DNA of 64,000 nt from Arthrobacter sp. ISL-5 (GCF_018613835.1 NZ_JAGGPM010000006.1:124001-188000), one strand, 5' to 3'. Shown: positions 17,562 through 26,583, counted from the first letter of the stretch. Notes: generated by a model not told the origin, from the letters alone. Translations and numbers: made by a program.

Positions 17562-18497
17562 ATGACGAACTACATCCTCAAGCGGCTCGGCCAAGGCCTG
17601 CTGACCGTGTTCCTCACCGTCTCCACGGTCTTCATCCTGGTCCGCCTTGCCCCCGGTGATCCTGCCGTGTCCTACGCCGGTCCGCTGGCCACCACCGAGC
17701 AGCTGGCCAAGGTCCGCGAGCAGTTCGGACTGGACCGCCCCGTGCTGGAGCAGTACTGGATCTTCCTGCAGCAGCTGTTCACCGGCAACCTCGGCACCTC
17801 CTACTCCTTCCAGGCGCCGGCCATGCAGGTGGTGGCCGAGCGGATGCCCTACACGCTGACGCTCGCCACGGCGTCGATCCTCCTCACCGCTGTGGTCGCC
17901 ATCCCGCTGGGCGTGTGGATGTCCCGCCGCCCGGACACCAACCGGGAACTCGGCGTCAACGTCCTCACCATCGCCGGGCAGTCCATGCCGGACTTCTGGA
18001 CCGGCATCATGCTCCTGACCGGCTTCGCCGTCCTGATTCCGCTGTTCCCGGCGTCGGGCTTCGCCACCTGGGGCGGGCTGGTGCTCCCCACCATCACCAT
18101 CGCCATCCTCCAGATCGCCCTGATTTCGCGGATGGTCCGGCGCGAGATGACCGCAAACTTCGCGGCACCGTTCCTGACCGTGGCACGGTCCCGGGGCGTC
18201 CGGAACTCGGTCCTGACCTGGCGCTACGCCATGGGCAACTCCGCGATTCCCGTTTTCACCGCCCTCGGCACCCGGTTCGCCGCCATGCTCAACGGCGTGG
18301 TGGTGGTGGAGGTGGTGTTCGCCTGGCCGGGCGTCGGCTCCCTGATCGTCCGCGCCCTCGAGACCCGCGACTACCCCCTGATCCAGGCCACAGTCCTGCT
18401 GACGGCACTGCTGGCCGTAGCCGTCCAGCTGGTCATCGACCTCGCCTACCCCCTTCTTGATCCCCGTGTTCGTCTTGGAAAGGCGGCAACAGCATGA
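17562..18497 (+). CDS. ABC transporter permease, DppB/OppB type
   Basis: The 311-residue inner-membrane protein has a first TM helix in the N-terminal DppB_N segment (YILKRLGQGLLTVFLTVSTVFILV), the signature APGDPA, and five further helices. The EAA-like cytosolic loop near residues 205-225 reads FLTVARSRGVRNSVLTWRYA. It would form the channel with the DppC-type protein, whose start overlaps this stop (ATGA). Confidence 0.88.
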   Translation: MTNYILKRLGQGLLTVFLTVSTVFILVRLAPGDPAVSYAGPLATTEQLAKVREQFGLDRPVLEQYWIFLQQLFTGNLGTSYSFQAPAMQVVAERMPYTLTLATASILLTAVVAIPLGVWMSRRPDTNRELGVNVLTIAGQSMPDFWTGIMLLTGFAVLIPLFPASGFATWGGLVLPTITIAILQIALISRMVRREMTANFAAPFLTVARSRGVRNSVLTWRYAMGNSAIPVFTALGTRFAAMLNGVVVVEVVFAWPGVGSLIVRALETRDYPLIQATVLLTALLAVAVQLVIDLAYPLLDPRVRLGKAATA

Positions 18498-19441
18498 GCC
18501 TCGACACCACACCGCCTCCGGCAGGAGTCCCATCGGACCTGCCGACCGGACCTCCGGCGAGGACGCCGTCCCCGAGCGCCGTCACGAAGGAACTGATCGC
18601 CAAGGCGGGCGCCACCCGCCGCCGCAAGGCAGCGCAATGGAAGCTGCGGATCGGCGCGGTCTGCACCCTGATCGTCATCATCCCCATCCTGCTCGCCCAG
18701 CTGCTTCCGTTGCCGGACGCAAACCACCAGGACCTGTCCGCGCGCCGGCTCGCGCCGCTCATGGACGGCCACTTCTTCGGCACCGACCAGCTCGGACGCG
18801 ACCTGCTCTCCCGTGTCCTGCACGGCGGCCAGGTCTCGCTGACCATCGGCGTCCTGGCCGTGGTGGTCTCGGGCGCCATCGGCATCATCCTCGGCGCCGC
18901 GGCCGGCTACTTCGGCGGCTGGGTAGACACCGTGGTTTCCCGCGTCCTCGAAGCCCAGATGTCGCTGCCGCTGCTGATGATGCTGCTGCTGGTGGTGGCG
19001 CTGTTCGGCCCCTCGATCCCGGTCATCACCTTCGTGATCGCCATAGCCCAATGGCCGGAAGTGGCCCGGCTGACGCGGTCCATGGTGCTGGTGGAACGGG
19101 AAAAGCCCTACGTCTCGGCGGCCCGGATCCTGGGCCTGCACCGGATCCAGATCCTGATCCAGCACATCATCCCCAACGTCATCAAGCAGGCAACCCTCGT
19201 TGTCCTGCTCCTTCTGGCCCAGGCCGTGCTCCTGGAAAGCGCGCTGAGCTTCCTCGGCGCCGGCCCGCAGCGGCCGTTCGCCACCTGGGGCCGCATCATC
19301 TCCGACGGCCAGGACTACATCACCACCTCGTGGTGGATGGTCACCCTGCCCGGTCTGGTGATCGTGCTCATGGTGGTGGGCGTCAACCTGCTGGGAGATG
19401 GCCTCCGCGACCGTCCCCGCCGCAAGAAGAAGGGTGCCTGA
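18494..19441 (+). CDS. ABC transporter permease, DppC/OppC type
   Basis: A 315-residue permease with a long Pro-rich N-terminal cytosolic tail, a first TM helix at about residues 50-70, then FGTDQLGRDLLSRVLHGGQVSL, the conserved DppC signature. The EAA loop contains YVSAARILGLHRIQILIQHIIPN. It pairs with the upstream permease. The stop is followed after 1 nt by the first ATPase gene. Confidence 0.88.
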   Translation: MSLDTTPPPAGVPSDLPTGPPARTPSPSAVTKELIAKAGATRRRKAAQWKLRIGAVCTLIVIIPILLAQLLPLPDANHQDLSARRLAPLMDGHFFGTDQLGRDLLSRVLHGGQVSLTIGVLAVVVSGAIGIILGAAAGYFGGWVDTVVSRVLEAQMSLPLLMMLLLVVALFGPSIPVITFVIAIAQWPEVARLTRSMVLVEREKPYVSAARILGLHRIQILIQHIIPNVIKQATLVVLLLLAQAVLLESALSFLGAGPQRPFATWGRIISDGQDYITTSWWMVTLPGLVIVLMVVGVNLLGDGLRDRPRRKKKGA

Positions 19442-19442
19442 C

Positions 19443-20438
19443 ATGAACGCACACACTGACACCGCAGCGCACGCTGACACCGGCCATAAGGAGCCGGCCC
19501 TGCTGGAGGTCCGCAACTTCCAGGTGGAGCTGATCACCGACGCCGGCATCATCCGTGCCGTGGACTCCGTGAGCTTCAGCATCCACCGGGGCGAGACCGT
19601 CACCATCATCGGTGAGTCCGGCTCCGGGAAATCGACGACGGCGATGGGCATCCTGCGGTTGCTGCCGGAGGACCTTGCCGTGATCTCGGGCACCGTGCTG
19701 ATCGACGGCGTCGATGTGATCGCCGAGCCCAAGGCGATCAACAAGGTCCGCGGCAAGACGCTCGCGCTGATTCCCCAGGACCCCATGACCGCGCTGAGCC
19801 CGGTGCACTCCATCGGCAGCCAGCTCTCCGAAGCGATCAGGATCGCGGGCGCCGCGTCCAAGGACAAGGATGCCGTCCGGGCCCGGGCCATCCGCCTCCT
19901 GGAGCAGGTCCATATCCCGACGCCGGACAAGCAGCTGAAGAAGTACCCCCACCAGCTGTCCGGCGGCATGCTCCAGCGTGTGCTGATCGCCATCGCGCTG
20001 GCCAGCGAACCGCAGCTCCTCGTGGCCGACGAGCCCACCTCGGCCCTGGACGTCACTGTGCAGGGCGGCATCCTGGACCTCCTGCTGGAGCTCCAAGAGC
20101 AGCGCGGCATCGGCATCCTGATGATCACCCACGACCTCGGGGTGGCCCGGCTCATTTCAGACCGGATCCACGTGATGAAGGACGGCTCCTTCGTGGAGTC
20201 CGGCGAGGTCCAGCAGATCGTGGAGCATCCCGCCACGGAGTACACCCGCGCCCTCCTGGCGGCCGTGCCGGTCCTGGGCCCGTGGGACGAAACCCCCGCG
20301 CTTCCCGCAAGCGAAACCCCCGCAAGTGAAGACCCGGCCGCAAACGGCGGCGACGGGGCCGCCGTCGGAAATCCCGCCGTCGACACCACCACCACGGCCG
20401 GCGCCGGCCTGACCAGGACTGGAGTCCGCCATGAGTAA
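19443..20438 (+). CDS. ABC transporter ATPase, DppD/OppD type
   Basis: The 331-residue ATPase has Walker A GESGSGKST, Q-loop LIPQDPMTALSPV, signature LSGGMLQRV, Walker [13 protein letters not shown] and the switch His in ITHDLG. The usual C-terminal oligopeptide-domain segment is replaced by an Ala/Pro/Glu-rich tail (residues 285-331), and the canonical Cys cluster region is absent. ATG 19443 follows the permease stop; the 3' end overlaps the next ATPase by 8 nt. A DppD-DppF heterodimer would energise the importer. Confidence 0.87.
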   Translation: MNAHTDTAAHADTGHKEPALLEVRNFQVELITDAGIIRAVDSVSFSIHRGETVTIIGESGSGKSTTAMGILRLLPEDLAVISGTVLIDGVDVIAEPKAINKVRGKTLALIPQDPMTALSPVHSIGSQLSEAIRIAGAASKDKDAVRARAIRLLEQVHIPTPDKQLKKYPHQLSGGMLQRVLIAIALASEPQLLVADEPTSALDVTVQGGILDLLLELQEQRGIGILMITHDLGVARLISDRIHVMKDGSFVESGEVQQIVEHPATEYTRALLAAVPVLGPWDETPALPASETPASEDPAANGGDGAAVGNPAVDTTTTAGAGLTRTGVRHE

Positions 20439-21264
20439 GCCGTTCCTCTCCGTCGAAAACCTCGTGGTGGACTACCACGTGCCGGGCGGAACCTTCCGGG
20501 CCGTGGACGACGTCTCCTTCTCGGTGGACAAAGGCAAGACGATCGCCGTCGTCGGTGAATCCGGCTGCGGCAAGTCCACCATCGCCAAGGCGCTGATGCG
20601 CCTGGTGACGCCGGCCAGCGGCCGGATCGAACTGGACGGAACGGACATTGCGGCGATGAGCGAAGCGAAGCTGCGGCCGCTGCGCTCCAAGTTCCAGATG
20701 GTCTTCCAGGATCCCTACGGCTCCCTGGACCCGCACCTTACAGCCCAGGAGATCGTGGCCGAGCCGCTGAAGCTGCAGGGCGTGAGGTCCCGGGGCGAGC
20801 GGAACAAGGCGGCGGCCAAACTGATCGACCAGGTGGGGCTGCCCGCCAAATCCCTGGACCGTCATCCGGCGGAATTCTCCGGCGGCCAGCGGCAGCGGAT
20901 CGGCATCGCACGGGCCCTGGCGTCCAAGCCGGAACTGCTGGTCTGTGACGAGGCCACCAGCGCCCTGGACGTGTCCGTGCAGGCCCAGGTGCTGCGGCTG
21001 CTGAAATCCATCCAGGAGGAGACCGGCATTACGTACGTCTTCATCTCGCACAACCTTGGCGTGGTGCAGGAGATCAGCGATAGCGTCATGGTCATGCAGC
21101 GCGGCAAGCTCGTGGAGTCGGGGACCACAGAGTCAGTCCTGACGTCCCCCAAGGAGGACTACACCCGCAAGCTCCGCCGCGCGGCACTGGACCCGTCAAC
21201 AATGCGCGGGCTCAAGCCGCGGCACCTTGTCTCGTCGCTGGCCCTCGCCAACCAGCCGGGCTGA
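20431..21264 (+). CDS. ABC transporter ATPase, DppF/OppF type
   Basis: The 277-residue ATPase has Walker A GESGCGKST, Q-loop MVFQDPYGSLDP, signature FSGGQRQRIGIARAL, Walker B LLVCDEATSALD and switch ISHNLG. It is shorter than the usual 320-residue DppF, ending soon after RKLRRAALDP, so the oligopeptide C-terminal region is reduced. It closes the five-gene importer; the aldo/keto reductase follows after 49 nt. Confidence 0.87.
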   Translation: MSKPFLSVENLVVDYHVPGGTFRAVDDVSFSVDKGKTIAVVGESGCGKSTIAKALMRLVTPASGRIELDGTDIAAMSEAKLRPLRSKFQMVFQDPYGSLDPHLTAQEIVAEPLKLQGVRSRGERNKAAAKLIDQVGLPAKSLDRHPAEFSGGQRQRIGIARALASKPELLVCDEATSALDVSVQAQVLRLLKSIQEETGITYVFISHNLGVVQEISDSVMVMQRGKLVESGTTESVLTSPKEDYTRKLRRAALDPSTMRGLKPRHLVSSLALANQPG

Positions 21265-21313
21265 CCTGAACCCGAACCGAACCAAACACACTGCAACCAT
21301 GAGGAACCAACAC

Positions 21314-22303
21314 ATGAGCAAGCAGCCAGAAGGCACTCCCGTCGACGGACTGAGGCTACCCATCTCCCGCCTCGTCCTGGGCACCATGACATTCGGCGAC
21401 ACCGCCGACGAGGCCACCGCCGGCCGCATGGTGGATGAGGCCCTCGCCGCCGGCATCACCACGATCGACACCGCCAACGCCTACGTGGGCGGTGCCACCG
21501 AGGAAATGCTCGCCCGGCTCCTCAAGGACCACCGGGAGGACATTGTCCTGGCCTCCAAGGCGGGGATGCCGCACGCCGACCACGGCCAGCACTCACCCCT
21601 GTCGCCCCAGGGACTGCGCAAGAGCGTCGAGGGCAGCCTGCGCCGCCTCGGAGTGGACAGCATCGACCTCTTCTACCTGCACCAGCCGGACCGCGCCACT
21701 CCCCTCCGCGACACCCTGGCCACTGTGGCGGAACTCGCCGCCGAAGGCAAGATCGGCGCCCTGGGCGTGTCCAACTTCGCCGCCTGGCAGATCGCCGACG
21801 TCATCCACGTGGCCCGCGAAGTCGGGGCGCCGCGGCCGGTGGTGGCGCAGCAGCTCTACAACCTCGTGGCCCGGCGCGTGGAGGAGGAGTACCTCGAATT
21901 CGCCGCCACGCACGACGTCCACACCATGGTCTACAACCCGCTGGGCGGCGGGCTGCTCACCGGAAAGCACAGCTTTGAGTCCAAGCCCTCCGAGGGCCGC
22001 TTCGGCGACTCCAAGCTTGCCGCCATGTACACGCGGCGCTACTGGGACAAACAGCTGTTCGAGGCCGTCACGGCCCTGGCCGGCATCGCCGCGGACGCCG
22101 GAATCAGCCTCGCGGAGCTGTCGCTGCGCTGGCTCGCCTACCGCGACGGCGTCGGTTCGATGCTGCTGGGCGGGTCCAAGGTGGAGCAGCTGCGCGCCAA
22201 CATCGAGGCCGTGGCCAAGGGCCCGCTCCCCGCGGACGTCACCGCTGCGTGCGACGCCATAGGAGCCGGGCTCCGTGGCCCCATGCCCGCCTACAACCGC
22301 TGA
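21314..22303 (+). CDS. Aldo/keto reductase
   Basis: A 329-residue (beta/alpha)8 NADPH oxidoreductase. The catalytic tetrad is visible: Asp in TIDTANAYVGGATEE (with Tyr), Lys in VLASKAG, and His in FYLHQPD. The cofactor-binding end has LLGGSKVEQLRANI. YNPLGGGLLTGK is typical of the AKR class near L-glyceraldehyde-3-phosphate reductase and YhdN/IolS. GAGGAACC precedes ATG 21314. In this cluster it probably reduces a sugar-derived aldehyde or ketone, or oxidises a sugar alcohol; direction cannot be read from sequence. Confidence 0.86.
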   Translation: MSKQPEGTPVDGLRLPISRLVLGTMTFGDTADEATAGRMVDEALAAGITTIDTANAYVGGATEEMLARLLKDHREDIVLASKAGMPHADHGQHSPLSPQGLRKSVEGSLRRLGVDSIDLFYLHQPDRATPLRDTLATVAELAAEGKIGALGVSNFAAWQIADVIHVAREVGAPRPVVAQQLYNLVARRVEEEYLEFAATHDVHTMVYNPLGGGLLTGKHSFESKPSEGRFGDSKLAAMYTRRYWDKQLFEAVTALAGIAADAGISLAELSLRWLAYRDGVGSMLLGGSKVEQLRANIEAVAKGPLPADVTAACDAIGAGLRGPMPAYNR

Positions 22304-22361
22304 GCTGTTCACCAGCTGACCCCGGCCCCACAACAGCCCACACATGACTGAAGGTAGAAAA

Positions 22362-23138
22362 ATGACATCGGAACTGGCCCTCGAATTCGCCCGCAAGATC
22401 CGCGCCCGCGAGCAGGCCGTCGGATACTGGGCCGTGCTGGACGCGCCCGTGGCCACGGAGCGCATCGGCCGCCTGGGCTACGACTACGTCGCCCTGGACG
22501 CCCAGCACGGGCTGCTCGGCTATTCGGGGATCCTCAACGGACTGATGGCCATCGACGCCGGGCACACCGCCGTCGGCATGGTGCGCGTTGAGGACAACAA
22601 CCTGACCGCGATCGGCAAGGCGCTGGATGCCGGCGCCGTCGGCGTCATCGTGCCGCTCGTGAACACGGCGGAGGACGCCGCCGCGGCCGTCGCCGCTGCG
22701 AAGTACCCGCCGATGGGCGGCCGCTCGTACGGGCCCATGCGCTCCGCCCTGCGGATCGGGCCGGTTCCCGCCGACGCCAACGCCGCCACCCTGGTGTTCG
22801 CGATGATCGAGACGCCGGACGGCCTGAAAAACGTCAAGGAGATCTGCGCGACGCCCGGGCTCGACGGCATCTACGTGGGCCCCTCCGACCTTGCCATCGC
22901 CGTCGGCGGCGCCTTCCCCGGCGACCCCGCCATCGAAGCCGAGTTCAACGCAGCGCTGGAGGCGATCGCAGAAGCAGCAGCCTCGGCTGGCGTGGCCGCG
23001 GGCATCCACACCCCGGCGGGGGAGGTGGCGGCCCTCCGGCTGAGCCAGGGCTACACCTTCACCACCATCGCCTCGGACCTCACGCACCTGGAACAGATCG
23101 CCAAGGCCCACCTCGCCGCGGCCATCAGCAAGGACTGA
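22362..23138 (+). CDS. HpcH/HpaI-family class II aldolase
   Basis: A 258-residue TIM-barrel aldolase. The segments YDYVALDAQHGLLGY, MVRVEDNN, IVPLVNTAEDA, MIETPDGLKN and DGIYVGPSDLAIAVGG match the HpcH/HpaI group, including the metal-binding Glu in ETPDG and the phosphate/carboxylate site GPSDL. These enzymes split 2-keto-3-deoxy or 4-hydroxy-2-keto acids into pyruvate plus an aldehyde. ATG 22362 with GAAGG is preferred over ATG 22344. It is probably the final carbon-carbon cleavage step of the cluster. Confidence 0.85.
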   Translation: MTSELALEFARKIRAREQAVGYWAVLDAPVATERIGRLGYDYVALDAQHGLLGYSGILNGLMAIDAGHTAVGMVRVEDNNLTAIGKALDAGAVGVIVPLVNTAEDAAAAVAAAKYPPMGGRSYGPMRSALRIGPVPADANAATLVFAMIETPDGLKNVKEICATPGLDGIYVGPSDLAIAVGGAFPGDPAIEAEFNAALEAIAEAAASAGVAAGIHTPAGEVAALRLSQGYTFTTIASDLTHLEQIAKAHLAAAISKD

Positions 23139-23141
23139 ACC

Positions 23142-24422
23142 ATGCAGAACACCGTCAGCAATGCCTACAGCTCCATCACCCCGGACGGCGCCGTGAAGCA
23201 CGCCGATGGCGCGGACTTCGCGTACCTGCCGGCTCCCACCGTGCAGAGCCACGCCGCCAACCTCCTGACGCTGCCGGACGGGCGGCTCGGCTGCGTCTGG
23301 TTCGGCGGAACCCAGGAGGGCGTGCCGGACATCTCCATCTGGTTCTCCACCCTGGAACCGGGGAGCACGCAGTGGTCCCCGGCGGAGCAGCTCTCCGACG
23401 ACGGCACTCGGTCAGAGCAGAACCCCATCCTGTTCGCCGCCCCGGACAGCCAGCTGTGGCTGCTCTACACCGCGCAGAAGGCGGGCAACCAGGACACCGC
23501 CGAGGTCCGCCGTCGGACGTCCACGGACAGCGGCCGGACGTGGGGTGAGGTGGAAACGCTGTTCCCCGCCAACGAAACCGGCGGCGTGTTCGTCCGGCAG
23601 CTGCCCGTGGTGCTGCCGTCCGGCCGCCTGATCATCCCGATCTTCCGCTGCATCACCACGCCCGGCGAAAAGTGGGTGGGCAACAGCGACGACAGCGCCG
23701 TGATGATTTCCGACGACGGCGGCGCCAGCTGGAACGAGCACGTCCTGCCGGGCAGCCTGGGCTGCGTTCACATGAACATCCAGCCGGTGGCCGACGGCTC
23801 CCTGCTGGCCCTGTTCCGCAGCCGCTGGGCGGACTCGATCTACGAATCCCGCTCCACCGACGACGGCACCACCTGGAGCGAGCCCGTCCCCACCGAGCTG
23901 CCCAACAACAACTCCTCCATCCAGTTCACGGCGCTGGCCGACGGCCGGCTGGCGCTCGTCTACAACCACAGCCGCGCAGAGGAGAACACCGAACGGCGGC
24001 TCTCGCTCTACGACGAGATCGACGACGACGGGCTGGCCGTCGAACAGGGCCAACTCGCCGAGGCACAGGTGGAACCGGCCGCGCCGGCCGGCGGCGCAGT
24101 TCCCGGCGGTGCGGTTTCCGGCGACGGCGCAGAGCGCCGCGCCTTCTGGGGCACGCCCCGCTCGCCGATGACCCTGGCCATCTCGGAGGACTCGGGCCGC
24201 AGCTGGCCCATCCGGCGGAATCTCGACGTCGGGGACGGCTACTGCCTCTCCAACAACTCCCGCGACGGGCTGAACCGCGAGTACTCCTACCCGTCCATCC
24301 ACCAGGGCCCGGACGGCGCACTGAACAGCGCCTACACGTACTTCCGCCAGGCCATCAAGTACGTGCGCGTGGACCCGCAGTGGGCCTACGAGGGAAGCAC
24401 CACCCCCGGCGGCGACACGTGA
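23142..24422 (+). CDS. Sialidase-fold (BNR/Asp-box) protein without export signal
   Basis: A 426-residue beta-propeller with four Asp-box motifs: STDSGRTW, SDDGGASW, STDDGTTW and SEDSGRSW, near residues 127, 190, 239 and 348. PTVQSHAANLLTLPDGRLGCVWFGGTQ-like segments and the late DGLNREYSYPSI resemble the exo-alpha-sialidase-like family. No signal peptide or TM segment is present, so it should act in the cytosol. It starts 3 nt after the aldolase and overlaps the next SDR (GTGA). It may be a glycosidase or, as in some sialidase-fold families, a polysaccharide lyase on an imported oligomer. An insertion of small residues occupies about 305-335. Confidence 0.75.
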   Translation: MQNTVSNAYSSITPDGAVKHADGADFAYLPAPTVQSHAANLLTLPDGRLGCVWFGGTQEGVPDISIWFSTLEPGSTQWSPAEQLSDDGTRSEQNPILFAAPDSQLWLLYTAQKAGNQDTAEVRRRTSTDSGRTWGEVETLFPANETGGVFVRQLPVVLPSGRLIIPIFRCITTPGEKWVGNSDDSAVMISDDGGASWNEHVLPGSLGCVHMNIQPVADGSLLALFRSRWADSIYESRSTDDGTTWSEPVPTELPNNNSSIQFTALADGRLALVYNHSRAEENTERRLSLYDEIDDDGLAVEQGQLAEAQVEPAAPAGGAVPGGAVSGDGAERRAFWGTPRSPMTLAISEDSGRSWPIRRNLDVGDGYCLSNNSRDGLNREYSYPSIHQGPDGALNSAYTYFRQAIKYVRVDPQWAYEGSTTPGGDT

Positions 24423-25108
24423 GCAGTCCGCAGGCTGAGCGGCACGCGGTGGTCACCGGCTGCAGTTCGGGCATCGGCAAGGCCATCGCCGTGCGGCTGC
24501 TGGGGGACGGCTGGACCGTGACGGGGCTGAGCCGCAGCGAAACCGCACTGGGGCCGGGCTTCCGGTGGCGCCGCGCGGACCTGTCCGATCCGGCGTCGCT
24601 GGCGGAGGGCGTGGCCGGAGTCGGCCCTGCCGACGCGCTGGTGCACGCCGCGGGGTTCCAGCGGACCGCCGTCCTGGGCGAGCTGGACCCGGAGGCGCTC
24701 GCCGGGATGTTCACGGTCCATGTGGCCGCTGCCAGCGCCCTGGCCAACGCCCTGGTGCCGAAGATGCCCGACGGCGGCCGGGTCCTCCTGATCGGCAGCC
24801 GGACGTCAACCGGGTCTCCGGGCAAGAGCCAGTATGCGGCCACCAAGGCCGCGCTGCTGGGCATGGGCAGGACCTGGGCGCAGGAGCTTGCACCCCGCGG
24901 CATCACCGTCAACGTCCTTTCGCCCGGGCCGACGGACACGCCCATGCTGGCCGATCCCGGCAGGTCGGCCACCCCGCCGAAGCTGCCGGCGCTGGGCCGC
25001 CTGGTGGACCCGGAGGACGTGGCGGCGCTGGCCGGTTTCCTGCTGGGACCGCACGGGAAATCCATCACCGGGCAGAACTACGTAATCTGCGGCGGCGCGT
25101 CCCTGTGA
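24419..25108 (+). CDS. Short-chain dehydrogenase/reductase
   Basis: A 229-residue SDR starting at GTG 24419, overlapping the sialidase-fold stop as GTGA. The motif TGCSSGIGKAIA binds NAD(P); VHAAG follows; the catalytic Ser is in LLIGSRTST and the Tyr-Lys in YAATKAALLGMG. The C-terminus ITGQNYVICGGASL is standard. LSRSE after the second strand suggests NADP. The Asn of the usual tetrad lies in a region reading FTVHVAA, i.e. His instead of Asn, seen in a minority of SDRs. It is the last catabolic gene before the regulator. Confidence 0.83.
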   Translation: MSSPQAERHAVVTGCSSGIGKAIAVRLLGDGWTVTGLSRSETALGPGFRWRRADLSDPASLAEGVAGVGPADALVHAAGFQRTAVLGELDPEALAGMFTVHVAAASALANALVPKMPDGGRVLLIGSRTSTGSPGKSQYAATKAALLGMGRTWAQELAPRGITVNVLSPGPTDTPMLADPGRSATPPKLPALGRLVDPEDVAALAGFLLGPHGKSITGQNYVICGGASL

Positions 25109-25204
25109 GCGGATTCGGCCGGCGGGCAAATACGATGAGGTCAGCGTGATGGCCCGCCGAACGCGGACCAGGATGCGGCATCAGCTGCCAAAGGAGAACC
25201 AGGG

Positions 25205-25990
25205 ATGACCACCGCCAAGACCAGGCGCGAAGAGATCTACCACCTCGCCGTCACCACGGGGCTGGCGTCGGTGGAGGAACTGTCGCGGCATTTCCAGGTC
25301 ACGGCGTCCACCATCCGCCGGGACCTCGCCCAGCTGAATGAGGAAGGAAAGCTCGCCAGGACCTACGGTGGCGCGGTGGCGCTCGGCGCCCACCCCGAGC
25401 CGTCCCTGCGGCAGCGCACCGGCCAGGCGTTCGAGCAGAAGCATGCCATTGCGGGCTGGGCCGCTTCGGAGGTCAAGGACGGCGAAAACATCCTGCTCGA
25501 CGGCGGATCCACCGTTGGCGCGCTCGCGCACGCACTGCGCGGACGGGAGAACCTGTCGGTCACCACGCCGGGCATCAACACCCTTCAGGAACTGGCCGAC
25601 TCCCCGGGCATCCAGGTGGACTGCCTCGGGGGCCGGCTCCGCGGGGTCAGCCAGACGTTCGTGGGTCCGCTCGCCGAAGCCGCCCTGGAACGCATGAGCT
25701 TCGACCGGGTGTTCCTGGGCGCGGATGCCGTGACGGCCGATGACGGGCTGTGCGAGGCAGACCACTCCCAAACCAGGCTCAAGGAACTCATGGCACGCCG
25801 TGGCGACGCCGTCTACGTCCTCGCCGACTCCAGCAAGCTCGGCAAGCGCCCCTTCCACGCCTGGGCCAGGATCCCGCTGCCGTGGACCCTCGTCACGGAC
25901 GCCGACGCCGACCCCGGCCAGGTGGCATTGTTCAGGAACGCCGGTGTTCGGGTGGAGCTGGTGCGGATTGAAGGCAAGGCAACCGCCTAG
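25205..25990 (+). CDS. DeoR-family transcriptional regulator
   Basis: A 261-residue regulator. The N-terminal HTH_DeoR reads KTRREEIYHLAVTTG with VEELSRHFQVTASTIRRDLAQLNEEG and the TYGGAV turn. A DeoR C-terminal effector domain follows, with LLDGGSTVGALAHAL, VTTPGINTLQEL, and DRVFLGADAV, resembling ribose-5-phosphate-isomerase-like folds that bind phosphorylated sugars. Strong AAAGGAG precedes ATG 25205. A DeoR effector that is a phosphorylated sugar acid agrees with the DUF1537 kinase in the cluster. The likely operator is 15869-15906. Confidence 0.88.
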   Translation: MTTAKTRREEIYHLAVTTGLASVEELSRHFQVTASTIRRDLAQLNEEGKLARTYGGAVALGAHPEPSLRQRTGQAFEQKHAIAGWAASEVKDGENILLDGGSTVGALAHALRGRENLSVTTPGINTLQELADSPGIQVDCLGGRLRGVSQTFVGPLAEAALERMSFDRVFLGADAVTADDGLCEADHSQTRLKELMARRGDAVYVLADSSKLGKRPFHAWARIPLPWTLVTDADADPGQVALFRNAGVRVELVRIEGKATA

Positions 25991-26058
25991 GCGACTGAGC
26001 CAGCACTCGCGGCCAAAAGCCCCGGCAGATAGTCTGACGCCCATGAACGTCGTTCAGG

Positions 26059-26583
26059 TTGAGCGGCAGCAAAGACCGCAGCGGCACGGCGGGGCAGGTC
26101 GGACCCTTGCCTAGGGAGGGCTGGCCGGACGGGCCGATCGTGCTCGGCGTCAGCTGGGGGTTTCCGGAGCTTCTGGTCCGGAGGGCCGCTGACCTCGCCT
26201 CGGATCTTGGCCTGCACCTGGTGTGCGCTTTTGTCGATCCGGCCAGCTACCTGACCGAATGGGAGGCTGCAGAGCTGCGGACCGCCCATTCCATGGACCC
26301 CGCCGTCAATGAGGAGGCCGACTTTCCCGCCGGGCAGCTGCTGCTGCGCCTGGAGGCCATTCTCGGGAAGCCGGGGGAGAACTGGTCTTTCCGCGTGCTG
26401 AACGGTGACATTGCGCCGGCGCTTGGCCGCCTCGCCGAGAGCGCCGGCGCGTCCATGTTCATCGTCGGCTGCCCCAGGTCCGGTGTGCTCGCCTGGATGG
26501 ACCGGCTCATCGAGGGATCGGTCTACGCAGCCCTGGTCCGTCAGCAGCGGCTGCCGGTTCTCATCATCCCGTGCGACGGTTGA
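26059..26583 (+). CDS. Universal stress protein (UspA) family
   Basis: The Usp domain begins at IVLGVSWGFPELLVRRAADLA and ends in MFIVGCPRSGVLAWMDRLIEGSVY...LPVLIIP. The expected nucleotide motif G-2X-G-9X-GS appears as GCPRSGV and EGSV, slightly changed. The protein is about 140-175 residues. No ATG fits the frame; TTG 26059 or TTG 26107 are possible starts, the latter nearer the domain. It may bind ATP and act in stress survival. A strong hairpin terminator follows. Confidence 0.7.
   Translation: MSGSKDRSGTAGQVGPLPREGWPDGPIVLGVSWGFPELLVRRAADLASDLGLHLVCAFVDPASYLTEWEAAELRTAHSMDPAVNEEADFPAGQLLLRLEAILGKPGENWSFRVLNGDIAPALGRLAESAGASMFIVGCPRSGVLAWMDRLIEGSVYAALVRQQRLPVLIIPCDG

Noticed and set aside
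16014..20395. Very long minus-strand frames (839 and 649 codons) across the ABC importer
   Set aside because: Antisense shadows of five well-supported ABC genes; composition is dominated by Gly, His, Gln and Arg, and no start signals or domains are seen.
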